From NCBI GenBank assembly GCA_947167415.1, contig CAMVHY010000047.1, forward strand, positions 1 through 8,372: a stretch of 8,372 nt of DNA, written 5' to 3'. The stretch is from an uncultured Clostridia bacterium. Its GTDB lineage: Bacteria; Bacillota; Clostridia; Lachnospirales; CAMVHY01. Below, piece by piece: positions 1 through 6,766 of the stretch. Made by a program: the position numbers and the translations under genes. The notes beneath the pieces were generated by a model. It ran no database searches, was not told the origin of the DNA, and saw nothing but the letters and a program-made list of their open reading frames with translations. Position 1 is the first letter of the stretch; each line of letters starts with the position of its first letter.

Positions 1-53
1 AAAACTTTAGCCAATCTTTCCCATTTTCCGTTTTTTGCCCATCGAATAAATCT
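1..53 (-). pseudogene. Possible remnant of IS5-type transposase N-terminal region (orfA-like), runs off window edge
   Basis: Read on the minus strand from 53 down, the frame gives RFIRWAKNGKWERLAKV. This resembles the RFxRWxxxGxWexL stretch of the helix-turn-helix N-terminal part of IS5-family transposases. A TAA lies directly upstream at 54-56. Further upstream in the same frame a Trp sits 16 residues before the RF pair, which is the spacing expected for the conserved WRDLP...YKRF segment, but several stops intervene. If real, this is a decayed copy. A competing minus-strand frame is open without a start codon from 178 to the edge, so the assignment is tentative. The rest of the gene would lie outside the window. 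Confidence 0.35.
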
Positions 54-341
54 TTAAAAATCTTTTGCACATATAAAAAAGATTTTAATACAAATAAGCC
101 AACTTTTTTGATATAGAAAATAGATCTATCGTTTTGATTGTTATTATTACACTGATTGTTCTGCAAAAAAACTTTTATTTATATCTAAGCCCTATTTTGA
201 CAAAAAAATTTTTATATCCAACATTGTTTTTTGAGAAAATATATTTTCCAGCATAAAAAATTTATTTAAGCTGAAATTAAATTAAAATCGGATTGTGATT
301 TTTTTAAAGTCATGATTTGATTTTTTTATTTTGTTATTAAA
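54..341. other. AT-rich gene-free stretch upstream of priA
   Basis: No convincing gene is visible. On the minus strand a 59-codon frame (178 to 2) is open to the window edge but has no ATG and no Shine-Dalgarno sequence. A 20-codon ATG frame starts at 254 and also lacks a ribosome binding site. The priA promoter should lie here. The best match I see is TTGAGA (231-236), 17 bases, then TAAAAA (254-259), which is weak. Otherwise the stretch is runs of A and T, with no hairpin strong enough to call. Confidence 0.4.
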
Positions 342-356
342 GTGAGAGAAAAAAAT

Positions 357-2372
357 ATGTATGCCGAAGTTATTATTTTGTCCAGTAAAAACAAAAATCT
401 TGATCGGGAATTTTCTTATTTAGTTCCAAGTGATTTAGAAAATAAAATAAAAATTGGTGCGTTGGTTTATGTTTTTTTTGGGGAATCAAAAAAATTGCAA
501 GAGGCTATCGTAATAAATTTGACTGAAAAAATTGATTTTGATTTGGAAAAAATTAAACCAATAGAAAAAATTGATAACGAGATTTTTATCGATAAAAAAA
601 ATATTGAGCTGGCAAAATGGATGAAAGAAAAATATTATTGTGATTTTGCAAGCTGTTTAAGATTAATGTTGCCGAATCAAAAAAGTGTTAGGAATGAAAA
701 TTTTGAATTTGATTTTGTCGAGCCAGAAAATAATTTTTTGAGCAAAAAGAAGATTTTAACGCATGAGCAAGAATATGCAAAAAATTTTATTTTGGATAAA
801 ATAAATCAAAAAGATTTGAAACCGATTTTATTGCATGGAGTAACAGGAAGCGGAAAAACAGAAGTTTATTTTAATGTGATGGAAAAAATTTTGGCTGAAG
901 GAAAGCAAATAATAGTTTTGTTGCCTGAAATTTCTTTGACAACTCAAATGACAGATTTATTTTTTTCTAGATTTAAAAATAAAATTGGTTTGATGCACAG
1001 CAAATTAAGCAAACGCGAAAGATTTATAAATTGGAAAAACGCAAATGAAAATAAAATTTTTATTATGTTGGGTGCGAGGTCAGCACTTTTTTCTCCGTTT
1101 AAAAATTTAGGCTTAATTATTATTGACGAAGAACATGAGGCAAGTTATCAGTCTGAAATTACGCCGAAATATAATGTTTATGAAGTTGCGAAAAAAATTT
1201 GTGATTTGCATAAAGCAAATTTAATTTTAGGTTCGGCGACGCCAAGTATAAAAACTTATTATTTTGCACAAGAAAAAAAAATTTATTTGCTTGAAATGAA
1301 AAATCGTGTGAATAAAAAAATTATTGAGACGGATATAGTTGATATGCGACAAGAATTATTATCGGGAAATAAAAATATTTTTAGCAAGAAATTATTTTAT
1401 GAGATAAAAAAAACGCTGGATAAAAATCAGCAGGTAATTTTATTTTTAAATCGTCGTGGATATGCAAATTTTGTTTCGTGTAGGAAATGTGGTTTGGTTT
1501 TAAAATGTGATAATTGTGATGTGAGTTATGTTTTTTATAATAAACATAAAAGTTTGGTTTGTAATTATTGCGGTAAAAAAATTTTGATGCCTGAAATTTG
1601 TCCGGATTGTAAATCAAAATATATAAAAGCGTTTGGAATGGGAACGGAAAAAATTGAATTAGAAACGAGAAAAATGTTTGGTGATAAAAAAATTTTGCGG
1701 ATGGATTCAGATGTAATTAAAAAAAAATCTGATTATGAGAAAGCGATTAAATTATTTTTTGATCACAAAGCAGATATTTTAATCGGAACACAAATGATTG
1801 CGAAAGGATTAAATTTTCCTAATGTGAGACTTGTTGGAGTAATTTGTGCGGATGTAGTTTTAAATAACGGAGATTTTAACTCGAGTGAGAGGACGTTTGA
1901 ATTACTTTCACAAGTTTCAGGACGAGCTGGAAGAAATGAAACGGATGCACGCGCGATAATACAAACTTATAATCCGGAGCATTATAGTATTATTTGCGCA
2001 AAAAATAATGATTATAAAAGTTTCTATGAGCAAGAAATAAATTTTAGAAAGTTAATGGATTATCCACCGTTTACAAATATTTTTTGTGTATTGATGTCTT
2101 CTAGAGATTTAGATTTATTAAAGACTAAAATTGATTTGTTAAAAAAAATAATGCTTAAGTGTGATAGAAAAAATAAATTTGCAATATTGGGACCAGCGCC
2201 AGCAATTATTTCTAAGATAAAAAATAATTATCGAGAAAGAATTTTTGTTAAGCATAAAAATGAAGAAGAGCTTAAAAAATTTGTTTTGTTTTGTGTGAAT
2301 TTTATGCAAGCAAAAAAATTATTGGTTAATAAAAAAATTAATTTAAGTTTGAATCCAAGCTTTATGATATAA
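357..2372 (+). CDS. priA: Primosomal protein N' (replication restart helicase PriA)
   Basis: PriA is a 3'-to-5' superfamily 2 DNA helicase that recognises stalled or collapsed forks and reloads the replicative helicase. Counting from ATG 357 (671 residues), I see the N-terminal AEVI...LDREFSYLVP region of the 3'-end binding domain, Walker A GSGKT at 164-168, Walker B DEEH at 257-260, and GSATPS just after it. Four CxxC pairs between Cys375 and Cys418 form the two-zinc insertion typical of PriA. GTQMIAKGLNFPNV and GRAGR (522-526) belong to the second helicase lobe. A GTG at 342 is in frame, but the N-terminus fits the family from ATG 357, and the purine-rich GAGAGA at 344-349 can serve as a weak ribosome site. 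At 671 residues it is somewhat shorter than the 730-800 usual for the family, though no motif is missing. It is the first gene of a four-gene operon; def follows after 44 bases. Confidence 0.97.
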   Translation: MYAEVIILSSKNKNLDREFSYLVPSDLENKIKIGALVYVFFGESKKLQEAIVINLTEKIDFDLEKIKPIEKIDNEIFIDKKNIELAKWMKEKYYCDFASCLRLMLPNQKSVRNENFEFDFVEPENNFLSKKKILTHEQEYAKNFILDKINQKDLKPILLHGVTGSGKTEVYFNVMEKILAEGKQIIVLLPEISLTTQMTDLFFSRFKNKIGLMHSKLSKRERFINWKNANENKIFIMLGARSALFSPFKNLGLIIIDEEHEASYQSEITPKYNVYEVAKKICDLHKANLILGSATPSIKTYYFAQEKKIYLLEMKNRVNKKIIETDIVDMRQELLSGNKNIFSKKLFYEIKKTLDKNQQVILFLNRRGYANFVSCRKCGLVLKCDNCDVSYVFYNKHKSLVCNYCGKKILMPEICPDCKSKYIKAFGMGTEKIELETRKMFGDKKILRMDSDVIKKKSDYEKAIKLFFDHKADILIGTQMIAKGLNFPNVRLVGVICADVVLNNGDFNSSERTFELLSQVSGRAGRNETDARAIIQTYNPEHYSIICAKNNDYKSFYEQEINFRKLMDYPPFTNIFCVLMSSRDLDLLKTKIDLLKKIMLKCDRKNKFAILGPAPAIISKIKNNYRERIFVKHKNEEELKKFVLFCVNFMQAKKLLVNKKINLSLNPSFMI

Positions 2373-2416
2373 TTTTTGTGTTGTGATAAAAAAAATTAAA
2401 TTTTGGAGGAAATAAA

Positions 2417-2869
2417 ATGGCAATCAGAAGAATAAGATTTGAAGACGATCCGATTTTGAGAAAAATATCGAAACCGATCGAAAATATAAATAATGGCTTA
2501 AAAATATTATTAAATGACATGGCAGAGACATTAAAATTATCCGGAGGGATAGGAATTGCAGCAGTTCAAGTTGGAATTTTAAAAAGAGTTATAATTGCAG
2601 TTGATAATAATGATAATAATGTTGCGATTATTAATCCGGAAATTATAGAAAAATCAGGGGAACAGGAAAGTCATGAAGGATGTTTATCAGTAAGAAATAT
2701 TCATGGTGTTGTAATTCGTCCGGCGTTTGTAAAAGTTAAAGGCTTAGATGTAAACGGAAAAGAAATAATTGTTATCGGAGAAAAAAGAATGGCAAATGTT
2801 TTATCACACGAAATAGATCATTTGGATGGAATTTTATTTACGGATAAAATGATTTACGAAGAGGAGTAG
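2417..2869 (+). CDS. def: Peptide deformylase
   Basis: Def is a cytoplasmic iron- or zinc-dependent hydrolase that removes the N-formyl group from newly made proteins at the ribosome exit. All three family motifs are present in the 150 residues: GIGIAAVQ at 44-51 (GxGxAAxQ), EGCLS at 87-91, and HEIDH at 131-135. The metal ligands are therefore Cys89, His131 and His135, with Glu132 as catalytic base. The length matches the shorter type-1 deformylases of anaerobic Bacillota (E. coli about 169). A strong Shine-Dalgarno GGAGGA at 2405-2410, six bases before the ATG, fixes the start. It sits between priA and fmt, only six bases before fmt, so it is surely co-transcribed and probably translationally coupled with the enzyme that adds the formyl group. 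Confidence 0.97.
   Translation: MAIRRIRFEDDPILRKISKPIENINNGLKILLNDMAETLKLSGGIGIAAVQVGILKRVIIAVDNNDNNVAIINPEIIEKSGEQESHEGCLSVRNIHGVVIRPAFVKVKGLDVNGKEIIVIGEKRMANVLSHEIDHLDGILFTDKMIYEEE
2861..2866 (+). promoter_or_regulatory. Ribosome binding site of fmt inside the end of def
   Basis: GAGGAG encodes the last two Glu codons of def, lies immediately before its TAG, and is nine bases before the fmt ATG at 2876. Ribosomes finishing def stop over the fmt start, which suggests translational coupling of the two formyl-cycle enzymes. Confidence 0.75.
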
Positions 2870-2875
2870 TATTTT

Positions 2876-3817
2876 ATGCGAATAATTTTTATGGGGACGC
2901 CTGAATTTGCTTTAAGCGTGCTAAAAAAATTATATTTAGATAAAAACCATGAGATAATTTGTGTTGTTACACAGCCGGATAAACCAAAAGGACGCGGACA
3001 TAAAATAATTTTTTCTCCGGTAAAAGATTTTGCGATAAAGAATAATTTAAAAATTATGCAGCCAAAAAAATTAAAAGATCCAGAGGTGCTGGAAGAATTT
3101 AAAAGAATGCAGCCAGATTTTTTTGTTGTTGCGGCATACGGGAAAATAATTCCTGAGGAAATTTTGAGTCTGCCAAAATATTTTGCTTTGAATATTCATG
3201 GTTCTTTGTTGCCAAAATATCGTGGAGCGGCACCGATTAATTACGCGATTATAAATGGGGAAAATGTCACAGGAATAACTTTAATGCGAATGGATAAAGG
3301 AATGGACACGGGGGATATTATTTCACAGGCGACATGTGAGATTTTGCCGGAGGATAATTTTGGTAGCTTATATAATAAACTGGCTGAGATTGGTGCAAAT
3401 GAATTAATAAATTTTTTGGATAAACTTGAATCGGGCGAAATAAAAGATATAGATTTTAAAAAGCAGGATGATTCGCTTGCAAGTTATACGAGTTTGATAA
3501 AAAAAGAATTTTGTAAAATTGATTGGTCTAAAAGCTCGCGAGAAATAATAAATTTTGTAAGGGGATTAGATCCAAAGCCTGGCGCTTTTTGTTTTTATAA
3601 AGATAAAATTTTAAAAATCTGGGGTTTGCAAGATTTTAATATTTATGGAAATGAAAAGCCGGGGCAAATAATCGCTGTGAATAAAAATGGTTTTGCCGTA
3701 AAAACTTTTAACGGAGCGTTATTGATTACGAAAGTTCAGGAGCAGGGTGGAAAAATTATGTCAGCAGAAGATTATTTAAAAGGACATAAAATAGAATTAA
3801 ATGATTTTTTGGCGTGA
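2876..3817 (+). CDS. fmt: Methionyl-tRNA formyltransferase
   Basis: Fmt transfers a formyl group from 10-formyltetrahydrofolate to Met-tRNA(fMet), making the bacterial initiator. The 313 residues match the usual length (E. coli 315). The N-terminal Rossmann domain opens with IFMGTPEFAL (residues 4-13). The catalytic triad falls at the same numbers as in E. coli: Asn106 and His108 in LNIHGSLLPKYRGAAPI, and Asp144 in MDKGMDTGDII. The loop at 33-43 (QPDKPKGRGHK) corresponds to the tRNA-contacting insertion. The C-terminal domain, from roughly residue 205, includes the KPGAF and PGQI segments and binds tRNA. The start is fixed by GAGGAG at 2861-2866 inside def, and the gap to def is six bases. 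The protease gene follows after 27 bases. Confidence 0.97.
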   Translation: MRIIFMGTPEFALSVLKKLYLDKNHEIICVVTQPDKPKGRGHKIIFSPVKDFAIKNNLKIMQPKKLKDPEVLEEFKRMQPDFFVVAAYGKIIPEEILSLPKYFALNIHGSLLPKYRGAAPINYAIINGENVTGITLMRMDKGMDTGDIISQATCEILPEDNFGSLYNKLAEIGANELINFLDKLESGEIKDIDFKKQDDSLASYTSLIKKEFCKIDWSKSSREIINFVRGLDPKPGAFCFYKDKILKIWGLQDFNIYGNEKPGQIIAVNKNGFAVKTFNGALLITKVQEQGGKIMSAEDYLKGHKIELNDFLA

Positions 3818-3844
3818 GTTATTTAAAAAGGAGTGTGTTTTATT

Positions 3845-4543
3845 ATGTATTTTAATTATTATTATGATCCGACTATGATTTTTTTGTTACCGGCAATTAT
3901 TTTGGCTTTATACGCCGAGTTTAAAGTAAATTATAATATAAATAAATATAGCAAAGTTAACAATCGGCAAGGTTTTACTGGTGCAGATGTAGCTCGGCAA
4001 TTACTAATGCTTGCGGGAATAAATGATGTCGAAGTAAAAATTACAAGGGGAAAATTAACGGATAATTATAATCCGGCAGATAAAACTTTAAATTTGTCAC
4101 ATGATGTTTATGAAAGTAATTCGCTTGCTGCGATAGGGATTGCCGCGCATGAAACAGGTCACGCGATTCAGCATCAGGAAGAATATTTTCCGTTGGTTTT
4201 AAGAAGTTCGATTGTACCGCTCGTAAATTTTAGTTCGCATTTGTCCGTGCCATTAATTTTTATCGGTCTAATATTTTCACGTGGAAGTAGTTTTATTTTA
4301 AATTTGGGGATAATTTTGTTTGCGATAGTTGTTATTTTTCAATTGGTGACTTTACCGGTTGAATTTAATGCTTCACGTCGAGCAATAAAATTATTAACGC
4401 AAAATAATTTTTTGGATGAAAGCGAAATGCCGGCAATAAAAAAAGTTTTGGGTGCAGCTGCTTTAACATATGTTGCTGCTGCCGTTTCTGCACTAGCAAA
4501 CTTAATAAGATATATAATCATAGCTAAAAATCGACGGGATTAA
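3845..4543 (+). CDS. Membrane-bound neutral zinc metallopeptidase, YugP-like
   Basis: This matches the YugP-type zinc peptidase family (Zn_peptidase_2), membrane proteins whose physiological substrate is not well established. The 232 residues begin with the characteristic YYYDPT and a hydrophobic segment (about 10-24), then the NKYSKVNNRQGFTGADVARQ region. The active-site HETGH lies at 102-106 (His102, Glu103, His106) and Glu173 in LPVEFNASRRA is the likely third zinc ligand. Hydrophobic stretches at about 128-168 and 197-226 complete the membrane part. A GTG at 3833 is in frame, but ATG 3845 starts exactly at the family's usual N-terminus. AAGGAG at 3828-3833 lies 11 bases before it, slightly long spacing. 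It is last in the priA-def-fmt operon and is followed by a terminator. Its placement after fmt is common in Bacillota and is not proof of a shared pathway. Confidence 0.92.
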   Translation: MYFNYYYDPTMIFLLPAIILALYAEFKVNYNINKYSKVNNRQGFTGADVARQLLMLAGINDVEVKITRGKLTDNYNPADKTLNLSHDVYESNSLAAIGIAAHETGHAIQHQEEYFPLVLRSSIVPLVNFSSHLSVPLIFIGLIFSRGSSFILNLGIILFAIVVIFQLVTLPVEFNASRRAIKLLTQNNFLDESEMPAIKKVLGAAALTYVAAAVSALANLIRYIIIAKNRRD

Positions 4544-4570
4544 TAAAAAAAAATAGCAAAATTAATTTTT

Positions 4571-4606
4571 AAAAAAAAGAAGTCAAATAATTGGCTTCTT
4601 TTTTTT
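4571..4606. terminator. Bidirectional intrinsic terminator between convergent genes
   Basis: The core stem pairs AGAAGTC (4578-4584) with GGCTTCT (4593-4599), with one G-T pair. It is extended inward by two A-T pairs around the loop ATAA (4587-4590) and outward by eight-base A and T runs. Read on either strand the stem is followed by a U tract, so it can end both the protease operon and the minus-strand gene. The TAA stop of the minus-strand gene (4605-4607) lies within the outer arm. Confidence 0.85.
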
Positions 4607-5858
4607 ACGAAATTTCTGACGAGCTGGCAAAAAGATCAGACTCTCTATATTTGCTCTCCCAATGTTTATATTGATCCCAAAGTTCAGCATCTTTAATATT
4701 TTTAAATCCTGTCAAACATTTGCAATGTTCCCAAGCGGATTTTGGTTTTTCCGCAAAATTATAACAAGGAATTCTTGGACAAGTCATATCTATAAATTTA
4801 TTTTTTATTTTTATATGTTTATTTTCAGCAACCGCTATCGGTTGTAAGTGGACATACTGCAATTCATGTGTTGACGTTGTATATGAAAAGGAAAGCGAAA
4901 GGAAATCCGATTCATTATACATAAATAGACCTTCTTTTTTAAATATATACGCACACGGATTATCACTTAGAATATCTTTTATGATTCTGTAAACCACCAC
5001 AAAAATTTTAAATATCGACTTAATCAATTTAAATACTGCAAGAACAACACCAATCACAAGAAAAACAGCTAAATTAATTGGAAAAAATACTCGCCGCCAA
5101 AAAAGCCATCGACTTGTTTCGTACCATCTAATTCTTTTACAAACTTCCTCACCGTTTATTTTTATTCCATCTAACTCTCCTGTTTCGCAAGTTTTTGCCC
5201 ATTCATCTTTACAATCTCCCCATTTCTTATCTTTAGAAATAACGCGATAAAAAATGAGCCCGACAACTTCCAATCCCATTGTAAGACAATAAATAAATTT
5301 TCTAATAGCTTTCACTAAAATAAAAATTGGTGCATAAATGGGAAATGCAATTACTAACAAAAATACACGCAAAGATTTTTCTTTACCGGTGAGTGTTTGA
5401 AATTTACTTATTTCTTCCTGCACAAATTTTTCTTTTTTCAAATGCAGTTTTACAGCTTTGAAATTACAAGCTTTGGTATAAATTAAGCCACGATGTTCTT
5501 TGACTAGGTTGTATAAATTTTGCGAAAGGGTTCCATTTTTATATTGTTTATTACATTTTAGGAAAAATCTATCATAAGAATATTCAATGGAACTAAATTT
5601 ACTACTAATTCCTCCTATATTATTATCATCAGTTTCAGAATTTATATTTTCATTGATTGCAGACAGTTCTTGCTTCATATAGTTAATAACTTTCTCAATA
5701 TCATTTTTATTATACAAATCTTGCTTATAAATTATATTATTAATTTTTTCTTCTTGATTAGGTTTAGAATAGTAATCTATATTTTTGAAATCAACAATAA
5801 GTTTACTTGCTACTTCCGTAAATTTAGCAAAAATATTTTTCGCACTCATTTCTGACAT
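4605..5858 (-). CDS. Membrane protein of unknown function, intact member of a local paralogue pair
   Basis: I do not recognise this family. The 417-residue product has a hydrophilic N-terminal region (about 1-160, some helical heptad-like stretches). It then has two long hydrophobic zones at about 164-208 (FPIYAPIFILVKAIRKF) and 257-295 (FFPINLAVFLVIGVVLAVF), joined by a loop with Cys216-x7-Cys224 in CKDEWAKTC followed by ETGELDGIKING. The C-terminal region carries CPRIPC (Cys360, Cys365), then KPKSAWEHCKCLTGFKNIKDAE. From about residue 160 on it aligns with the reading frame at 6067-6783, including five shared cysteines. No signal peptide is visible. ATG 5858 is preferred over an in-frame TTG at 5864 because AAGGA (5865-5869) stands six bases before the ATG. 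It has its own sigma-A-type promoter and shares a terminator with the convergent operon. Two hydrophobic zones suggest membrane hairpins, but topology is unclear. Confidence 0.85.
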   Translation of the reverse strand: MSEMSAKNIFAKFTEVASKLIVDFKNIDYYSKPNQEEKINNIIYKQDLYNKNDIEKVINYMKQELSAINENINSETDDNNIGGISSKFSSIEYSYDRFFLKCNKQYKNGTLSQNLYNLVKEHRGLIYTKACNFKAVKLHLKKEKFVQEEISKFQTLTGKEKSLRVFLLVIAFPIYAPIFILVKAIRKFIYCLTMGLEVVGLIFYRVISKDKKWGDCKDEWAKTCETGELDGIKINGEEVCKRIRWYETSRWLFWRRVFFPINLAVFLVIGVVLAVFKLIKSIFKIFVVVYRIIKDILSDNPCAYIFKKEGLFMYNESDFLSLSFSYTTSTHELQYVHLQPIAVAENKHIKIKNKFIDMTCPRIPCYNFAEKPKSAWEHCKCLTGFKNIKDAELWDQYKHWESKYRESDLFASSSEIS

Positions 5859-5899
5859 AATCAATCCTTCCCTTGTCTTTTTTTACTAATTCTATTATT

Positions 5900-5927
5900 A
5901 TTTTATCACAAAATAAAATATTGTCAA
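5900..5927 (-). promoter_or_regulatory. Sigma-A-type promoter for the 417-residue membrane protein gene
   Basis: On the minus strand a perfect TTGACA (-35, 5927-5922) is separated by 16 bases from TAAAAT (-10, 5905-5900). The start codon is about 41 bases downstream of the -10 box, giving a short leader with the Shine-Dalgarno AAGGA at 5869-5865. Confidence 0.7.
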
Positions 5928-6001
5928 TAAAAAATTATGATTAATAGCTAAATTTACATCCATAACTTTGTTTTAAAATAAAAATTGGCAAGATCAATAA
6001 A

Positions 6002-6023
6002 AAAAGCCAATCATTTGGCTTTT
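6002..6023 (-). terminator. Intrinsic terminator of the broken paralogue locus
   Basis: Perfect nine-base-pair stem AAAAGCCAA (6002-6010) with TTGGCTTTT (6015-6023) and loop TCAT. On the minus strand the stem is followed by a U tract interrupted by one A, which fits termination of transcripts coming from 8144 down to 6067, whose stop codon is 44 bases before the stem. The GCC/GGC core resembles that of the terminator at 4571-4606, so the terminator may have been duplicated with the gene. Confidence 0.8.
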
Positions 6024-6066
6024 GTAAGTTTAATTTTTAACATTCTCTTTAGATTACAATATCATA

Positions 6067-6744
6067 TTATAGTCCCAAAAGATTAAGTCTCGGTGTACCT
6101 GAATGTTTGTGTGCATATTCATCATAATGTTCAGCGTTTTTAATACTTTTAAATCCGGTTAAACATAAAAAATGTTCCCAAGCGGATTTTGGTTCTTTTG
6201 CAAAATCATAACACGGAGTTCTTGGACAAATCATGTCTACAAATTTATTTCGAACTTTGATATTCGTATCTGGCAGGACAGAGATTTCACTATCTAGACT
6301 GCAAATTACCTCTGAGGACTTATACAATACATCATTATCTTTAAACATATACAAAAATGCGTCATCAGAAATAATATCGCTTCCAACTCTACAGGCTGTA
6401 ACAAAAACTTTTATTATCGACGTGAAAATTTTTTTTATCGCCAAAAAAATTCCAATGATAATATGAATTGCTAAATCAATTGGAAATAATCTTCTTCGCC
6501 AAAAAAGCCAGTTTTTGGTTTCATACAATTTTATTCTTCTGCTAATTTCTTTGCCGTTTATTTTTAATCCGTCTAAATTTCCCGACTCGCAATCTCTAGC
6601 CCATACATCTTTGCAATCATCTCTATATTTAAAGACCAGTAGTTTTCCTATGCATTCTAATCCTAAAAGAAAACAATGGAAGAACTTTCTCAACGTTTTG
6701 ATTAAAATAAAAACCGATGCATAAATTGGAAATGTAATAATCAA
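6067..6744 (-). CDS. C-terminal membrane region of the longer paralogue (third frame segment)
   Basis: The segment encodes 225 residues from a TTG at 6744 that has no ribosome binding site. It is the counterpart of residues about 170-410 of the intact 417-residue protein. Shared features in order: FPIYA...FILIKTLRKFF hydrophobic zone, CKDVWARDC (Cys-x7-Cys), SGNLDGLKING, NWLFWRRRLFPIDLAIHIIIG hydrophobic zone, NKFVDMICPRTPC, then EPKSAWEHFLCLTGFKSIKNAE. Five cysteines are conserved. Homology does not begin at the TTG: codons back to 6783 in the same frame (LSLCEKIFRLSL) still align with the paralogue, and a TAA at 6784-6786 ends the open frame. The upstream segment overlaps in another frame up to 6767. 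The TTG is therefore probably not a real start; this looks like the tail of a single gene interrupted by a +1 shift. No function can be named. Confidence 0.55.
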   Translation of the reverse strand: MIITFPIYASVFILIKTLRKFFHCFLLGLECIGKLLVFKYRDDCKDVWARDCESGNLDGLKINGKEISRRIKLYETKNWLFWRRRLFPIDLAIHIIIGIFLAIKKIFTSIIKVFVTACRVGSDIISDDAFLYMFKDNDVLYKSSEVICSLDSEISVLPDTNIKVRNKFVDMICPRTPCYDFAKEPKSAWEHFLCLTGFKSIKNAEHYDEYAHKHSGTPRLNLLGL

Positions 6745-6766
6745 AAGCGATAAACGAAAAATTTTT

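Noticed and set aside
197..202. Perfect TTGACA upstream of priA
   Set aside because: No acceptable -10 box at 16-18 bases downstream; the only TATA-like bases are 11 bases away.
1381..1617. Open minus-strand frame of 78 codons inside priA
   Set aside because: It lies opposite the zinc-binding region of priA, has no ribosome site and encodes no recognisable protein; it reflects the codon pattern of the real gene.
4339..4521. Open minus-strand frame of 60 codons inside the zinc protease gene
   Set aside because: Fully opposite a conserved coding region, with no start signals.
4662..4847. Plus-strand open frame inside the 417-residue membrane protein gene, and similar ones at 5670-5855, 6233-6466 and 6515-6724
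   Set aside because: All are antisense to better-supported minus-strand reading frames that show homology to each other; none has its own ribosome site or promoter.
5985..6019. Third copy of the TTGGC/GCCAA element that could form an alternative, attenuator-like pairing with the 6002-6023 hairpin
   Set aside because: The extra copy is only five bases, is downstream in the transcript after the terminator's U tract, and such short matches are expected by chance.
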